Positions 10,468 to 23,000 of a stretch of 64,000 nt of DNA are shown here, one piece after another. Location: positions 372,001 through 436,000 of the forward strand of contig WPDH01000018.1 of the NCBI GenBank assembly GCA_019137255.1, in the 5' to 3' direction. The notes beneath the pieces were generated by a model. It had not been told where the DNA came from, made no database searches, and worked only from the letters and a program-made list of their open reading frames with translations. A program made the translations under genes and the position numbers. Each line of letters begins with the position of its first letter. Position 1 is the first letter of the stretch. This DNA is from Corinectria fuckeliana. Lineage: Eukaryota; Ascomycota; Sordariomycetes; Hypocreales; Nectriaceae.

Positions 10468-12159
10468 TTATACACTCTGGGCCGAAACCATGGCCGGCTG
10501 AAAGGGGTCAGCGTGTGTGTGCATCACGAAGCGTGTGAAACTTACCGGGCTGTTCAGCATGTGCTGCCGCTTGTTGCGACTCTTTTTAATATGACTCTTG
10601 AGAGCGGTCGAATCAAGGGGCTTAAGCAGCTCAAAGCTGCAGAGGAGCTCAGCGGATACCGACATGACGGCGCCCCAGTTATCAAACTCGCCACAGTACT
10701 GCGCCAGGTTAGCAAAGTTGAGGAATTGATGCGGGAAACGTACATTTGGAGCGCTGAAGACGGTGACCAGAACCCTGTCGTTGAAGAATTCGTACCCGTC
10801 CTCGACGACCATATGTGCCCGGCAGATGAGATCGAAATCATGGACTGCCAAGAAGTCGGTGATGACCCGTTTTCCGAAACAGTAGCTGACTCCTCGCTCG
10901 TTAGCTTCCCAATCTTGTTCCATGTCTGCCGGGTCTGACCACAACAGGTCGTTGAGCAGGCCATAGTCGGGTACGTCGGTCGGCCGCGCAATATTTCGGA
11001 TGTCGTCCATGTGGCTCAAGGCTGGTGAGAGCCCTCCGTGCACGCAGAAAATCTTGCCAGCGACAATGGCAGCAATGGGCAGCGTGTTGAAGCAGTCAAC
11101 AAATGTCTTCCAGATCTTGACGTTGCATCTTCGCTTGCACTCGTCGTAGAAGCCGTACACTCGCGTGACGTTGGCACACTCGTGGTTCCCGCGCAGCAAG
11201 AAGAAATTTTCGGGAAACTTGAGCTTGTAGCAGAGCAGTAGTAAGATAGTCTCCAGCGACTGCTTTCCACGATCGACATAGTCTCCCAGGAAAAGGTAGT
11301 TGGACTGAGGCGGGAAGCCACACATCTCGAACATTCGGATAAGGTCTGTGTACTGCCCGTGTACATCGCCGACGACCTTGACCGGGGCGTCCAGCTCCAA
11401 CAAGGCGGGCTGCGACAGGAACACCTCTCTCGCACGCTGGCAGATGGCGACAATCTCTGCATTCTTGAGACAGACACTCTTGGTGACCTTCCCGGCATAG
11501 CCTGCATCGAGGAGGCGCTTGATGAAGTCGTCGAGATCGATGTCTTTAATGTCAGCCATGGCAACGTTGGAATTCGGCTCGGCCTTAGCGTCAGCCGTCT
11601 GCTTGTGGACAGGGTTGATGGTGTTTTCCCGTTTCACTAGGATGGACTGGCCTGGAGTTTGCATGTGGGTGTTGACGCCGGCGTGGGCGGAGGGGGGCTG
11701 GTCGGAAACATGGTCAACCTCGCCCGAAGCCTGGGCAGCGCTCACATCGTGGGAACCACCCTTCGCGGAGCCTTGGACGGGAGACGGCGGAGGCTGGTCC
11801 TCTTGGATGGCCGAATCCGAGTTGGAGAGGTCGGTGGAGTTGTGCTTGATCGACGCGAGGTCGCCTCGGCTCAACCGGGATATGCTTGACCTCCCACTCC
11901 TCCCAGACCGCACTGAGGCGGCATCGTTTTTAGATTCGCTTACAGCGTCGCCGTTAGACAGAATGGCCGAGTTTCTCGGGCTATCATTCTTACCGCTACC
12001 GGGAATCTTAGATCGTAGGGAGCGGAAAGATCGCGACGAGTCCTTTGTGTCAGACCTGCTGAAGGATGGGTATGACTGGAGAGGCGCATCAACAGCGCCC
12101 GCGGAGCCGGAGCCCTTGGAGCCGGAGCCACCGCTCTCTCTGGAGTTCTGGTTACCCAT
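10468..12159 (-). CDS. ppz1: Ser/Thr protein phosphatase PPZ
   Basis: Three exons on the minus strand: 12159-10744, 10698-10546 and 10497-10468, giving 532 residues. An upstream in-frame ATG exists at 12180, but I start at 12159 because MGNQNS is an N-myristoylation sequence, as in PPZ enzymes. Residues 1-210 are Ser-rich and probably disordered. The PP1-like catalytic domain then shows GDVHGQY, GDYVDRG, RGNHE and the metal ligands expected of the family. Introns 10699-10743 and 10498-10545 have clear GTACGT/CAG and GTAAGT/CAG borders. Removing the first restores SAPN-YCGEFDNWG. PPZ phosphatases regulate ion homeostasis, cell-wall integrity and the G1/S transition in yeast. The frame stays open through both introns, so they are easily missed. 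Confidence 0.93.
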   Translation of the reverse strand: MGNQNSRESGGSGSKGSGSAGAVDAPLQSYPSFSRSDTKDSSRSFRSLRSKIPGSGKNDSPRNSAILSNGDAVSESKNDAASVRSGRSGRSSISRLSRGDLASIKHNSTDLSNSDSAIQEDQPPPSPVQGSAKGGSHDVSAAQASGEVDHVSDQPPSAHAGVNTHMQTPGQSILVKRENTINPVHKQTADAKAEPNSNVAMADIKDIDLDDFIKRLLDAGYAGKVTKSVCLKNAEIVAICQRAREVFLSQPALLELDAPVKVVGDVHGQYTDLIRMFEMCGFPPQSNYLFLGDYVDRGKQSLETILLLLCYKLKFPENFFLLRGNHECANVTRVYGFYDECKRRCNVKIWKTFVDCFNTLPIAAIVAGKIFCVHGGLSPALSHMDDIRNIARPTDVPDYGLLNDLLWSDPADMEQDWEANERGVSYCFGKRVITDFLAVHDFDLICRAHMVVEDGYEFFNDRVLVTVFSAPNVRFPHQFLNFANLAQYCGEFDNWGAVMSVSAELLCSFELLKPLDSTALKSHIKKSRNKRQHMLNSPVSFTRFVMHTHADPFQPAMVSAQSV

Positions 12160-15100
12160 TGTGCCAGATCCCCGTGTCACTCAGGCGCGACGAGTGTCTC
12201 AAGTGTCACGTGGCGGCGTAGGAGTGTCGACGAGGCTCGCTGGCCGGCCCTTTTCTCAGTCCACCCAAGAGTCGATGATCGATGACGATGCAGGGAGGTG
12301 TTATGGAGGATGGAACAGTCGGTCGAGGACTGCAAACAAGGAGCCGTTACGTTGAGCCCTTCGAGCGGCCGTGATGTGTGGTTTCGGCTGGCGCCCTAGG
12401 TAGGCTGACGAAGAGTTGAGGTCGGGGTTCGGGGGGTGATGACGTCGTGGGGGAGCGTCCTAACGCCGGGATGGAGCCGACCACGGTTAAAAAGCGCGAA
12501 CTCGCGAGAGTCGGAGATAGCACTTTAGTAGCGGAAATGCCGATTTAAAATCTACGCAAGGTCCACGTCAGCCGGGTTCAGATGCCGTTAATTTGGGCTG
12601 CAACGGCGGATGTAGAGCAAGATGCGGCGCATTCGACCAAGTGGTGGAGCAGACTGTAGGAAGAAAAAAAACCAAGACAGATGCGAGGATGGGAATGAAG
12701 AACGATCCAGTCAACGAACAAGGGTGGAGATTGCGGTCGTAGAAGAAAGAGGGCGGGGGGAAAGTTACCTGCGAGAAGGGAGCAGAAGAGGAGATGGGAG
12801 AAAAACCAACCGCCAAGACAACTTGAAGAGAGAAACGAGCGTCAAGGAGGAGGAGGAGGAAACTGGGCGCTGGGTGGTTGCTGCAGGCGGCTTGCGCAGG
12901 GTTCGGTAGACCGGGGTATTGAGAGATGAGGGACGATTGGAAGTCGAGGATGGTTTGCGCAAGCCAAAGACGTCGAATCGAGGGCAACAAAAAACGTATA
13001 TTCTCGAGAGGATTACAAACAAAGGTCAGAGCTGGTGAAGAGGCGACAGGCGACAGGCGACAACGACGAGCAGGTGTTGAGGCGGAGCACCGAAGCACTT
13101 TGGATGAGGCTCGGCAGGTGGAGGAAGAAGAGGATGAGGAGCAGTGGGATGGACGAAGAAGGTACAAGTGTGGACTGTTAGGTGTAGGTGTTAGGTGCGA
13201 GAGTTGCACTAGCAGCTCCGCGGTGCCGGATAAGGATGAAGGCGTCGGCGCAAGTGTGGCGGCGACTACCAATGAATAAGGTTCCACACCCCTCCTCCGA
13301 TTTCTTGGAAGATGGATGGTTAGGTCTCCTTGCGGTCCTTGAGCTCCTTGTCCTCGCTTGCCGAGGACGAAGTCGAGGGGGCTGATGATTGGAGCAGGAG
13401 ACGTTGATGATGCTTCCTCTGCCGCCGATGGAGGGGAACTGACACGCCTGGAAGTGCTAGTATGTATTCGTACTGTACAAACTTGAAGTGCCGGCCTGTG
13501 GACTGCAGGGCACACTCCGGAGAACGAACCGCGTTGCGCCCGGGTTGCACGGCCGGGTAGGCGGCGTGGGTTTTGACAGGGGAGGGGGGGCAATGCCAAG
13601 GTAGGGGATTGGGAAGAGCAGCGATTGGAGGGAAGCTGAAAGAAAGGCGAGGAGGATGATGGATGATGATAAGAGTGAGTGGGATCTTTATCCAAACGTG
13701 TTCCCCGAGTACGTACATGTACAGTAGAAGTCACTTTGTGGGGGAGGGGCATGGAAAGTGACGGAGCAGAAGAACGAGGTTGGTGAGTGTCGATCAAAAA
13801 TCCAAAAATCCAGCCGCGTGGTCGGGATGGATGTGAGACGGGGGGACACGGGGACACGGGGACTGGACGAGGTCGAGACTCGGCCGTTGGCTACTAGTAA
13901 TTATCCGTACTATTGCCAAGTCCAGACGAAGACCTTGAGTCTCTCAATCAATGCCCAACGAGGAGGGACCGGGAATCGAGCCCAACGAGAACCGGGGCCA
14001 GGGTCATGTTTGAACAGTAGCTCGAACTTCGCAGACCGAGACCGACCGAGAGAAAAATCAACATGGACCGGACGAAGTCTGTTCTCTCGTCGTCTCTCCC
14101 CCCACCGCCTCGCACACCGTTCATCAGCAGCATCGGTCAAGCACCTGCACGCGCATCGGACGCGCATCAACCCAGCCACTGAGCGTCGCAACAGCCGCGT
14201 CGGTCTGCAAGGAGGTCCTACGTACAGTGGTTTTGCCGGGGTAGGGAAGAGCGCAGTGGGGAGTCGGAGTCAGAGAGGGGCCATTAAGGGTCTGTGCATG
14301 CGCGAGGAAGCTTGACTGTGGCGATCGACTGGGCGTGATCGTGATCGTGATCAGTTGCGCGAGAGGGGAGGTGGATGAACCCTCTCGCTTTGCCACTCAA
14401 CAACAACCACAAACAAGCAGCAAGCCACAGGGTAGACTAAGTAGGTAGGTCCAGCCTCCGAGACGTCTAGCCTAACGTTAGACTCTAGACACAACGGGCT
14501 CACCTACTACGTACTCTCTTCCCCGGAGTCATGACAGAACCATCCAAGCACAGCTTAATTAGCTCATTGGCCAGGGGATCGTTCGTACTACTCAAGTACT
14601 GTACTACAAGGCAAGGTATGATGGGAGGCTACACCCGCGAGTGCGTGACCCGGTCCCGTGGTTGTCGCTCCTTCACCGACGCCCCCATATCGCCATTGAT
14701 CAATGTCGAATCAGAGAGCACACCACATGCAGCGTGGGGTTGAGCGAGTGAGCGTCTTCCAGTGCTGCTGTGCACAGTACGTCAGGTCCCAGCAAAGGAT
14801 CAAACCCCTCTTAGTTGCGACGCGACCTCGCAGCGGCGAAGGACATCGTCATGAGAAGAAGCGGCTGTCACTCCAATTGAGCGCATGGTATCCATGTCTC
14901 GTCAATTTCTGTGTCTGTTTGGGGGAACCGTTCGCACTGCAATTTGCTCTACCTCCTCAATTGATTGTTACATGTTGCAAACCGCATGTTGCATGGGCAG
15001 TCTGCCACGACCCAGCTTGCCAGCCAGCATATCCGCAACGCTTCGCAGCCATCTAGGTACGGGTGCGGTCCCACCGTTTGCGCTGCCCATATCTTATCTT

Positions 15101-18100
15101 TGTCTTACCTTTCTCTCTGAGATAGTCTCTCGAGTTCCCGTTTCTCGAGTCTGTAAAGTTCCGTCCAGTTATATGGCGTAAGCCTAGAGCGTGCACATTC
15201 AGGTGCTGTTTGGGCAAAATTATGATTGTCGAGAACAGCATCACTATGGTCCAACGTACGACGGAACCATCAAGACATTCCCCTTTTTGACGGGTTCCTA
15301 TAACGGTGAGCCCAAGTCAGACTGACGTTAAGAGGTGCTGTGTCAGCGTTTTTACAACGCAGCTCTTTGCAAGTATTCCTGTTACGATCGGCATCGTGAT
15401 CGGCCATGTCGGGGTCGAGAACATGTCACATAAAGGAAGAGGGGAGACTATGGCAGACTTGGGCTCATTCAGGCTCATGCTAGTTTTCCATTTCCCACTC
15501 ATAGGCCCAACTCACTTACATCTTCCCTAGACTATTCACTAGTACGACGCAGTGACGGGTCGTTGCAGTATCCGCGTGACTTCTATGCATTTACTATTCC
15601 CTGACAAATATCTCAGCAATAAAACGAATGGTTCTTGCGCACACCAGATAGCTTCCATCTAACATCAGCTTTAAAAAAATTAGGTTCAATAGATAGGTAC
15701 TAACTCGTAGTCAATTAATGATGAAGAGTCTGGATATAATGCTGGTCAAGTCCAGTACAAAAACAATACGGGCAAATAGCTTACCCTATACCTATCCGGC
15801 TTAGTCCTAATACTGAAGAAAACGGCTTTTGTTAGACAATGCACAGCACTACAAATCTCGACTAAATAACTAGGTGGTTGCGCTTAGATACTTCGATCTT
15901 GAATAGGCCAAACCAAACCTTGTCATTAATAGTCAAATATCAAGCCTTCGGTGTTAGATGGATGACGACACCGGTAAGGGCAAAAGGAACTTCACGAAGG
16001 AGTAAGCTTCGCAGAACGAGAAGCGTCGCAGTCAGCGTCGGCGACCGGACCCTGGCTTCGGGCTTACGTACGCCTAAAAGCGGCTTGGGTTGGGTTTGAT
16101 CTGGGGAACTGTTTGAGTTTCTCGGATGCCGCGATCGAGACGGGGGCAAGTGGAGGCAGCAGGTGCTTGCTGCACGGGCGGGCCCGAATATAATAGAGAG
16201 GTTGCGTACTGAGGTGCGACGCCTCGATAATGGAGCGGCTTGACACCGGGAAGACGCATCACGTCGTAATCTACTTCTTAACATGATCTTGGAAATGAAA
16301 TCGACGGAAACTCGCGACGGCAGAGACGAGACGATAAGATGCAGTCAGGACCTGCCCCGACGCCGACCTTGCAATCTCCCCTGCTTATTCGTCTGCCCTG
16401 CCATACTGGGAATGCTGGGGTTGAACATGGGGTCCTTTCCTTGTCGTGACCGAGGTCTGGACCCCTCTTATTAGTAGTGCCAAGCAATGAGCAGCAAAGT
16501 ATGAGCACCAAAGCCCATGACTCGGAGCATCACAGCACGTTTTCTTTCTCACAGTGGCATGTCCACGGGCAGGGTGCGCAGCAGCAGCTCGTTGGGCTGA
16601 GGCGCATCTAAATTTAGGGCCAAGGGCAGTCCGCCTGGACGGCGTGCGGGGCTAAGCCAGGCGGGTGTGGGCGGGCTGTGTGCTCTCTGAGTTCCTCGCT
16701 CATCTTTGGCTTGGGCATCGCTCAGCCCTTCAAAGGCTTCGTCGCCTCCGGGCCAGATTCCCGTTTCCATGCCCACGCCGCTGCGGATGGGTCCATGCAT
16801 TTTCCGACTCGTTCGTAGTTCAGTCAAGGACTCAGGGTCCATTGTCACGTCACAGGTCTTTGGCTTTTCGATTGACTTACGCAGCAATACGTCACTTGCA
16901 GCGGTGACATCGATAGCGGAGTGGCCGTCTTTCCAACGACAGATTTGATGCTCGTGCTATTGGGTTTGGTTTGTGCCCTGGCCCTGCATGTCAGCACCAA
17001 CTTCGTTCGATCAGAATCTGAATAACAGGAACACTTCATTGATCTGATTTCTTACCGTAAATTGTACATTCCTGGTCCTGGACCAGGCCGCAGAGGCGAT
17101 CAGCAGCAAATCCCAATCAACCAAAGTCCCCAAGATCCCCCAAGTGGGACGCTACTTCGTACATGGATCTAGGTAATCCAAGCGTCGTCAGCCCGATCAC
17201 GGTCTTGTACTATGTAGACGAGGACAATGCCGCGTAGGATATGAAGGTCTGGAAAGCACCGTGGGGGCTAGCGAAGCTAACGTGAATAGTCGGGCTTGGC
17301 CTTGGTAGCTATTGGTTTGGTGTCTCCATTGGCGTGAGGCTTCCAGGTTGACTCTTGAGAGGGGGCGGAACAGACTGAAACCAGCCCATCCTCAGCTCGT
17401 CAGCGACCAAACCCACCTGGGCTCTGGGACGGGACATCGGCCGAGCTCTGTATCCCTGTCAACTGTGTTTTCTTGGTGGTGACTTGTGTGATGAAGATCC
17501 TCCCACAAGGGATAACCCTAATATGTACAGTGCCTGAGTACATAGCTCTGGCTTGCTGGCTGCCGGGCCAATGACTTGTGATTGCCATGCTGATCGTGGG
17601 ATACATACGCCAGGCCACGCACTCAAGTCGCACGCACACTACATCTAGCTGATAAGAGTGGCTGAGCTGGCGGGCGGACACTTACTAGTACTGTACCTGC
17701 GTAGCCCTCCAGCCGTGTTCATAGTGGGCCGGGCGCTGTGAGTTTAAAGAGCAGCGCTGTGCCCACTGTACATAGAGCCCTGTACAATACTTAGGTAGCT
17801 ACTAATTAGTACCTACCTACAGGCCCCTGCGACCCTGTAAGTAAGCGGGCAAGGCAGAAAAAGACCTTTGGCTCAAAGTGCACTCCACTGTGGATGGAAC
17901 TGCCACACACCCGGCGACACCACATCCACTCGGGATGCTGCGCCACGGCAACTCCACGTCAACCACCTCGCCTGCGCAGCGCCCAGCCCATGCACGAACC
18001 TGCTTGCGAGCGTTTTTATAAATCAGCCGCCCTTCAGCCAGGTTCTATGTTGCTGACATGCTCCTTTCTTCTTTCTGATCTCATCCTATCCATCCAACTA

Positions 18101-18371
18101 TCTACCCCTCCATCCATCAATCCTCCTTTTTGCGTGGTTTGCTGTTTGCATTTCATCTTCCTCTCTTCCTCCACGCCTCACTCGCTAAAACAGGCCCGCC
18201 GCTTCTCTCCTCTTCTCCGGGATAGCGCTCGCACCTTACGTCATTCTCGACACCAACTGACAGGGACCACACCACCATAAACACAACAACAATAACAACA
18301 ACTACCACTACCACCTCGATCTCGAAATCTCAATATAGACATACAGTCACAAAATCACCCACATCACAACA
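12160..18371. other. Gene-free region, 6.2 kb
   Basis: Lies between the divergent phosphatase and SUR7-like genes. The first 2 kb are pyrimidine-rich on the minus strand and look like a long phosphatase leader and promoter. A 429-codon minus frame at 12568-13857 is Ser/Pro/His-biased and I do not call it. 15540-15960 is a more AT-rich patch. C/T-rich sequence at 18060-18371 is the probable leader of the SUR7-like gene. Long upstream regions can hold noncoding transcripts, but I cannot show one. Confidence 0.45.
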
Positions 18372-19334
18372 ATGGGTGTCGGTCGCTTCTTCTGCGTCGC
18401 GCTGCCGTTCGCGCTCACCGTCGGCTCCATCATCTTCCTCCTCGTTGGCACTCTCGCCGGTGTCGCCGACAAGTCGCTCTACCTCTTCCGTCTCGACACG
18501 GAAAACCTCACCATTGACAGCACTAGCCTCGACAACATTGTCAGCAACCTCGACGCCCGTGCTGCCAAGACGGACAACATCACCGCCGCCGACCTCGATC
18601 TCGGCAAGAACTACGACGTCTCCCTCTGGGGTTACTGCTACACCGACCAGAAGAGCAAGCGCCACTGCACCAAGGCCAAGTTCAACTGGGCTTCCTCTGC
18701 GCTCAACACTTCGTACATCGAAAACTTTGGTTCTGCTGCTGGTGTCACGATCGATCTGCCCGATGAGCTTACCAACGCTCTCAAGGCCTTCAAACATGTC
18801 GCCAAGTGGACCGAGGTCGTCTTCATTACCGCTTTCATTGCCCTTGCTGTCGAGATCGTCCTTGGCCTCTTTGCAAACTGCTCCACCATCATGTCTTGCT
18901 GTACCTGGATCGTTGCCGGTATCGCCACTCTTCTTGTCTGCACCGCTGCAAGTCTCGCGACTGCCATGGCCGCCGTTGTCGTTGGTGCTATCGAAGGCAC
19001 TGCCAAGTGGTACGGCGTCAAGGCCAAGATCAACACCACCTTCCTTGCCGTCGTGTGGATCGCTGCCGCTTTCGCCATCGGTGCCAGTCTCTTCTGGGTC
19101 TTCACTATCTGCTGTTGCAAGCCCGAGAGCCGCAGCAGCCGCAAGAACCGTCGCTCTGATGGCGAGAAGCTGCTGCCCAACGGTGCCTATGCCCCCATAG
19201 TCGGCGACCACGAGATGACGAGCGGCAACTACTACAACCAGAACCAGTCTACCTCGCAGTACGGTGCTCCCCGCTACCCTAGCGGTGCCCCCCGCTCCGA
19301 CCTCGCCTACGAGCCCTACTCGCATCGCGCATAA
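18372..19334 (+). CDS. SUR7/PalI family plasma-membrane protein
   Basis: Single exon, 320 residues. The first hydrophobic segment lies at about residues 7-30. A long extracellular loop follows with N-glycosylation sequons (NLT, NIT, NTS) and the pattern WGYCYTDQKSKRHC. Three more membrane segments lie at about 145-167, 172-202 and 222-250. The cytosolic tail is basic then Tyr/Ser/Pro-rich and ends EPYSHRA. The four-helix layout with a Cys pair in the first loop is that of the SUR7/PalI claudin-like family, which organises membrane domains at eisosomes or senses ambient pH. Which subgroup it belongs to is not resolved. The ATG is preceded by CATCACAACA, a good fungal start context. Confidence 0.88.
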   Translation: MGVGRFFCVALPFALTVGSIIFLLVGTLAGVADKSLYLFRLDTENLTIDSTSLDNIVSNLDARAAKTDNITAADLDLGKNYDVSLWGYCYTDQKSKRHCTKAKFNWASSALNTSYIENFGSAAGVTIDLPDELTNALKAFKHVAKWTEVVFITAFIALAVEIVLGLFANCSTIMSCCTWIVAGIATLLVCTAASLATAMAAVVVGAIEGTAKWYGVKAKINTTFLAVVWIAAAFAIGASLFWVFTICCCKPESRSSRKNRRSDGEKLLPNGAYAPIVGDHEMTSGNYYNQNQSTSQYGAPRYPSGAPRSDLAYEPYSHRA

Positions 19335-20024
19335 ACAAATCAGGCGTCAGTACTTGAGCTCAAACTACGACACGATCGGTGGTTGTTACCGACCTTGATG
19401 AATTTGCATTGCCGGCGTTTGGATCTAATTGGATACTCGTGGAGAATGGTAGCGGAGAGCAGGATCGGCCCTAGCGATCAGTGACCGGCATGAAAGGGAA
19501 ATGCTTATTTTATTTGTTTTCATGGCAAGCAGTAGAGATCGGATTATAGATCCGGACTGAGCGATGAATGGGAGGTTGCCTGGGAATGGCATGATACCCT
19601 GACGATGGGAAACGGAATGACTACATAGGTATATATAGCCTCTTTTAACCTCTTTGTATGATATAACTATCAACAAGCCATGAAATATTGTTGATACCAC
19701 TTGTCTTCGTTTTTCGAGTGCCAGTCTCGAGTTTGATCAAGTCGTCCTGGCTTTAACTGATACCAGTTGCGTAGACAAAATCACAATGCGTGAGCACTTG
19801 GGTGACAGGGACGGATGGACAAAAATTTCTGCTCACCACGGAACCCACTCACACCTTCAACTATGTGAGCGCAGTGCTACTTACCTACTCTTCACAATTG
19901 AACAAGTCACCTGGAACCAGGAATATCAAGCCAAACTGACGGAGCCATCAAATATATTCCAAGCGGATGGCTTCCTGATCGTCCCTCAGGCTCTGTCATC
20001 GACCCCTCCGTCCACCGCAAGGCC
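19335..20024. other. Intergenic, 690 bp
   Basis: 3' end of the SUR7-like gene and promoter of the WD-repeat gene. No additional feature recognised. Confidence 0.5.
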
Positions 20025-23000
20025 ATGATGGCTCAACCCCGCGAGGCTTGCCCCTCCCCCGCCATCCCGCCATCGTCGACGCGCGCCCAGAAGCTTCACC
20101 TCGAAAGAGCCTTCTCCCAGGGCCCCGTCACCGCTCTCGCCTTCTTCCGCGCCGGCTCGTGCCTGCTGGCCGGCGAAGACACGCACCTGGCCATCTACGA
20201 CCTGCGGCGCGCCGGCCACGTCGTCCGCGTCCGCGTCTTCGCCGCCCAGCCCGTCCACGGCATCTGCGTCTTGCACGGCCGCGTGCTGCTCTGGGGCGCC
20301 GCCGAGGTCGCGGTGCTCGCCGAGGATGCCGTCGAGGAGCTGTTGCTGCGGGGTCGGGGCGCGCCGGTGGTGAAGAGAGCTACGGCGCCCGATTGGATCT
20401 ACGATGCTGCCTTGTCGCCGTTTGACGCGGGAGTCGCGGTGCTCGCCACGGCGCACAACGAGGTCATCCCCGTGCGGTTCCACGCCGTCGACGGCACGCC
20501 GGTCCTCGGCGCCTTTGCTTCCCCCTCGCGGCCCATGCTCTACGGCGCAAACCTGAAATGGGTATCCGCCGACTGCGTCCTTGTCGCCGGCGGCACTGTG
20601 TTTGGCGACATCCTGATGTGGAAGTATCACTTGGCGCAGGGGCTGCCAGAGATGCTCTCCGTGCTCGCCGGCCACGAGGGCTCCATCTTCGGCGTGCAGA
20701 TTTCAGACGAGCTGCGCTGTGCTGACGGCTCGACGATTCGACTACTCGCGAGCTCCAGCGATGACCGGACAGTGAGGATATGGGACGTCACCGACCGACG
20801 CAGGGAGGAGGGCGCGAGAACAACCACGCCGTGTGGTGAACTTATAGCGCCACGCGAGACCGGCTTCGGGTCGACGCCGGGGCTCAAAGACGCCGGAACA
20901 GAATGGCCCGTTGCAGTCGCTATGGGACATGCGTCGCGGATCTGGGGGGTCAAGTTCGCCCTGACACCGGGGGACGAGCAGCCGGCGGAGACGGTCGCGG
21001 TGTACTCGTTTGGCGAGGACTCTACCATGCAACGCTGGCGGCTGGACCTGGAGGCTTCATCCTCAGGAGACTCACAGGGCCTGCTTCGGAGGGTGTCCGG
21101 CGTGTTAAAACACCAGGAGACCTTTGCCCTTCACGATGGCAAGCACCTGTGGTCCCACGCTCTCGTGACCCTTGGTGGTCAGACTCTCATTGCTACCGGC
21201 GGTGCAGACAGCAAGATCTCTTTGATGACGCATCCGACCACCACGACCCCGAGTCCTGATAGTGGTCACCAATCTGTCCAGGAGCTCATCACCGTTGATA
21301 TGCAACATGTCCTCGCCTCCTTGCCCAACCCTCGTACGATTGGCCCCGGCCGTGAAATCATCGGGCGTTACGACTTCTTCTCGCAGGATGAAGTCATGGC
21401 AACGACTTCACTGGGACGTCTGATGCTAGGCGCGTTCGATGGGGGCTTGCAGTGGCGGGAGGTTGATCTTGACGATGCCACCGCCGCAGGCCTCCAGGCC
21501 TGCTACGTTCTGAAGACCATTGGCGAAGGGGCAGCGCTGCTGGGGACAACGAGCGGAAACCTCTTTCATTACTGCGGGACCCAAGGAGTCTCGCTTATCG
21601 GCACTGTCCCCGGCAAGATCGTCAACATTGTGTTGCTTACCTGCCCCGGAAAGGCACAAAACACCTCCGTGGAGCTCCTTGTTCACCTCCACGGGGCCTC
21701 CGACGCGCAGTACTTCTCGCTGGACTGGCGCACGGGCGCCGTGTTGACAACGACTGATGTGCGTGGCATGGACCCCCGCTTCGTGGCCATGTCAGCCGCG
21801 AAGATCAAAGGCGGCCTGGTGGCCATCGGGTCGAGACACGGCTGGTTGTCCGTGTTGAGGCGGGGCGAGGGGGGCTTCCGTCCCGTCTTGGATTTTGCGA
21901 CGAGCAGTAGGGATGCCATCACGAGCATCGTGCCGCTCCCTGGCAAGGATGTGGACGGAACGGCCTCGCCGTACTTCTTGACTACGAGCCGTGACAGCAA
22001 ATATAGGATTTACGAAATAGAAAACAGCGATTCGGATGTGCGGTTGCACTTGCGAAACGAAACGGCCCCTGCATTCGGTTCCATCATCGAAGGCGGGTGG
22101 TTTACCAAGGATGCTGAGCCTGAGCTGATTCTTCACGGCTTCAAGAGCAAGAGACTGGTCGTGTGGAACGAAACACGCCGGGAAGAGCTCGCAAACGTCG
22201 AGTGCGGGGGTTCCCACCGAACCTTTACCCTGATGCACGACCCGTTGGACCCTCATCGCCTCCGCTTCGGATTCACAAGGACGTCCAAGCTGTTCATCTA
22301 CTCACAACGCGCGTCGGTGCACCGCCCGATCAAGACGGGGACACACGGCAGAGAAGTCCGGGCACTTAGCTGGAACGGCCGATATATTGCGACCGGCTCT
22401 GAAGACACGACGGTCCGGATTTGGGAGTACGACGAGCAACGGCAGGGACAAGGAAGCGGGCGGGAGCTGCGATGTTTGGCATCCATGAAATTGCACGTAA
22501 CGGGTTTGCAGCAGGTCCACTGGCTCGGAGACGATTACCTCCTGAGTAGCGCTGGCAACGAAGAATTCTTCGTCTGGCGAGTACGAAGGCTGGACAACAC
22601 CAGCTATGGAGGGTTGGGCGTAGTGTGCGAGGCAGTCTTTGGCGACAAGACCAAGGACGGGGACCTTCGAATCATGGACTTTGACGCTAGCAAGGTCGGT
22701 CTCGACGGCAGCATCATCGTTACCATGGTCCTGTCAAACTCGTCTCTGAAAACCTATCGCTATACGTCGCACGGGTCCTTCCAGCTACTGGCTCAGATGT
22801 CCTACACGGGAGCTTGTCTGACCCAGGTGCGCCATCTCGGGGTGGACGAAAACGGCCTCTCGGCACTCACAGCCTCAACGGACGGCCACTTGACCACTTG
22901 GGAAGCGAGGTTTGACCATGGCAAGACGCCAAGTCACGTCCTGGTACACGTAGCCCCGGTGCACCAAAACGGCATTAAGAGCCTGGACCTGAGGGCAACA

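Noticed and set aside
11519..12355. 278-codon plus-strand open frame
   Set aside because: Antisense of the phosphatase N-terminal region; low complexity.
12568..13857. 429-codon minus-strand open frame
   Set aside because: Ser/Pro/His/Leu-biased, with no domain or membrane pattern, overlapping plus-strand frames, in a pyrimidine-rich stretch upstream of the phosphatase gene. Best read as leader or promoter sequence.
18330..19325. 331-codon minus-strand open frame
   Set aside because: Antisense shadow of the SUR7-like gene with a highly biased composition.
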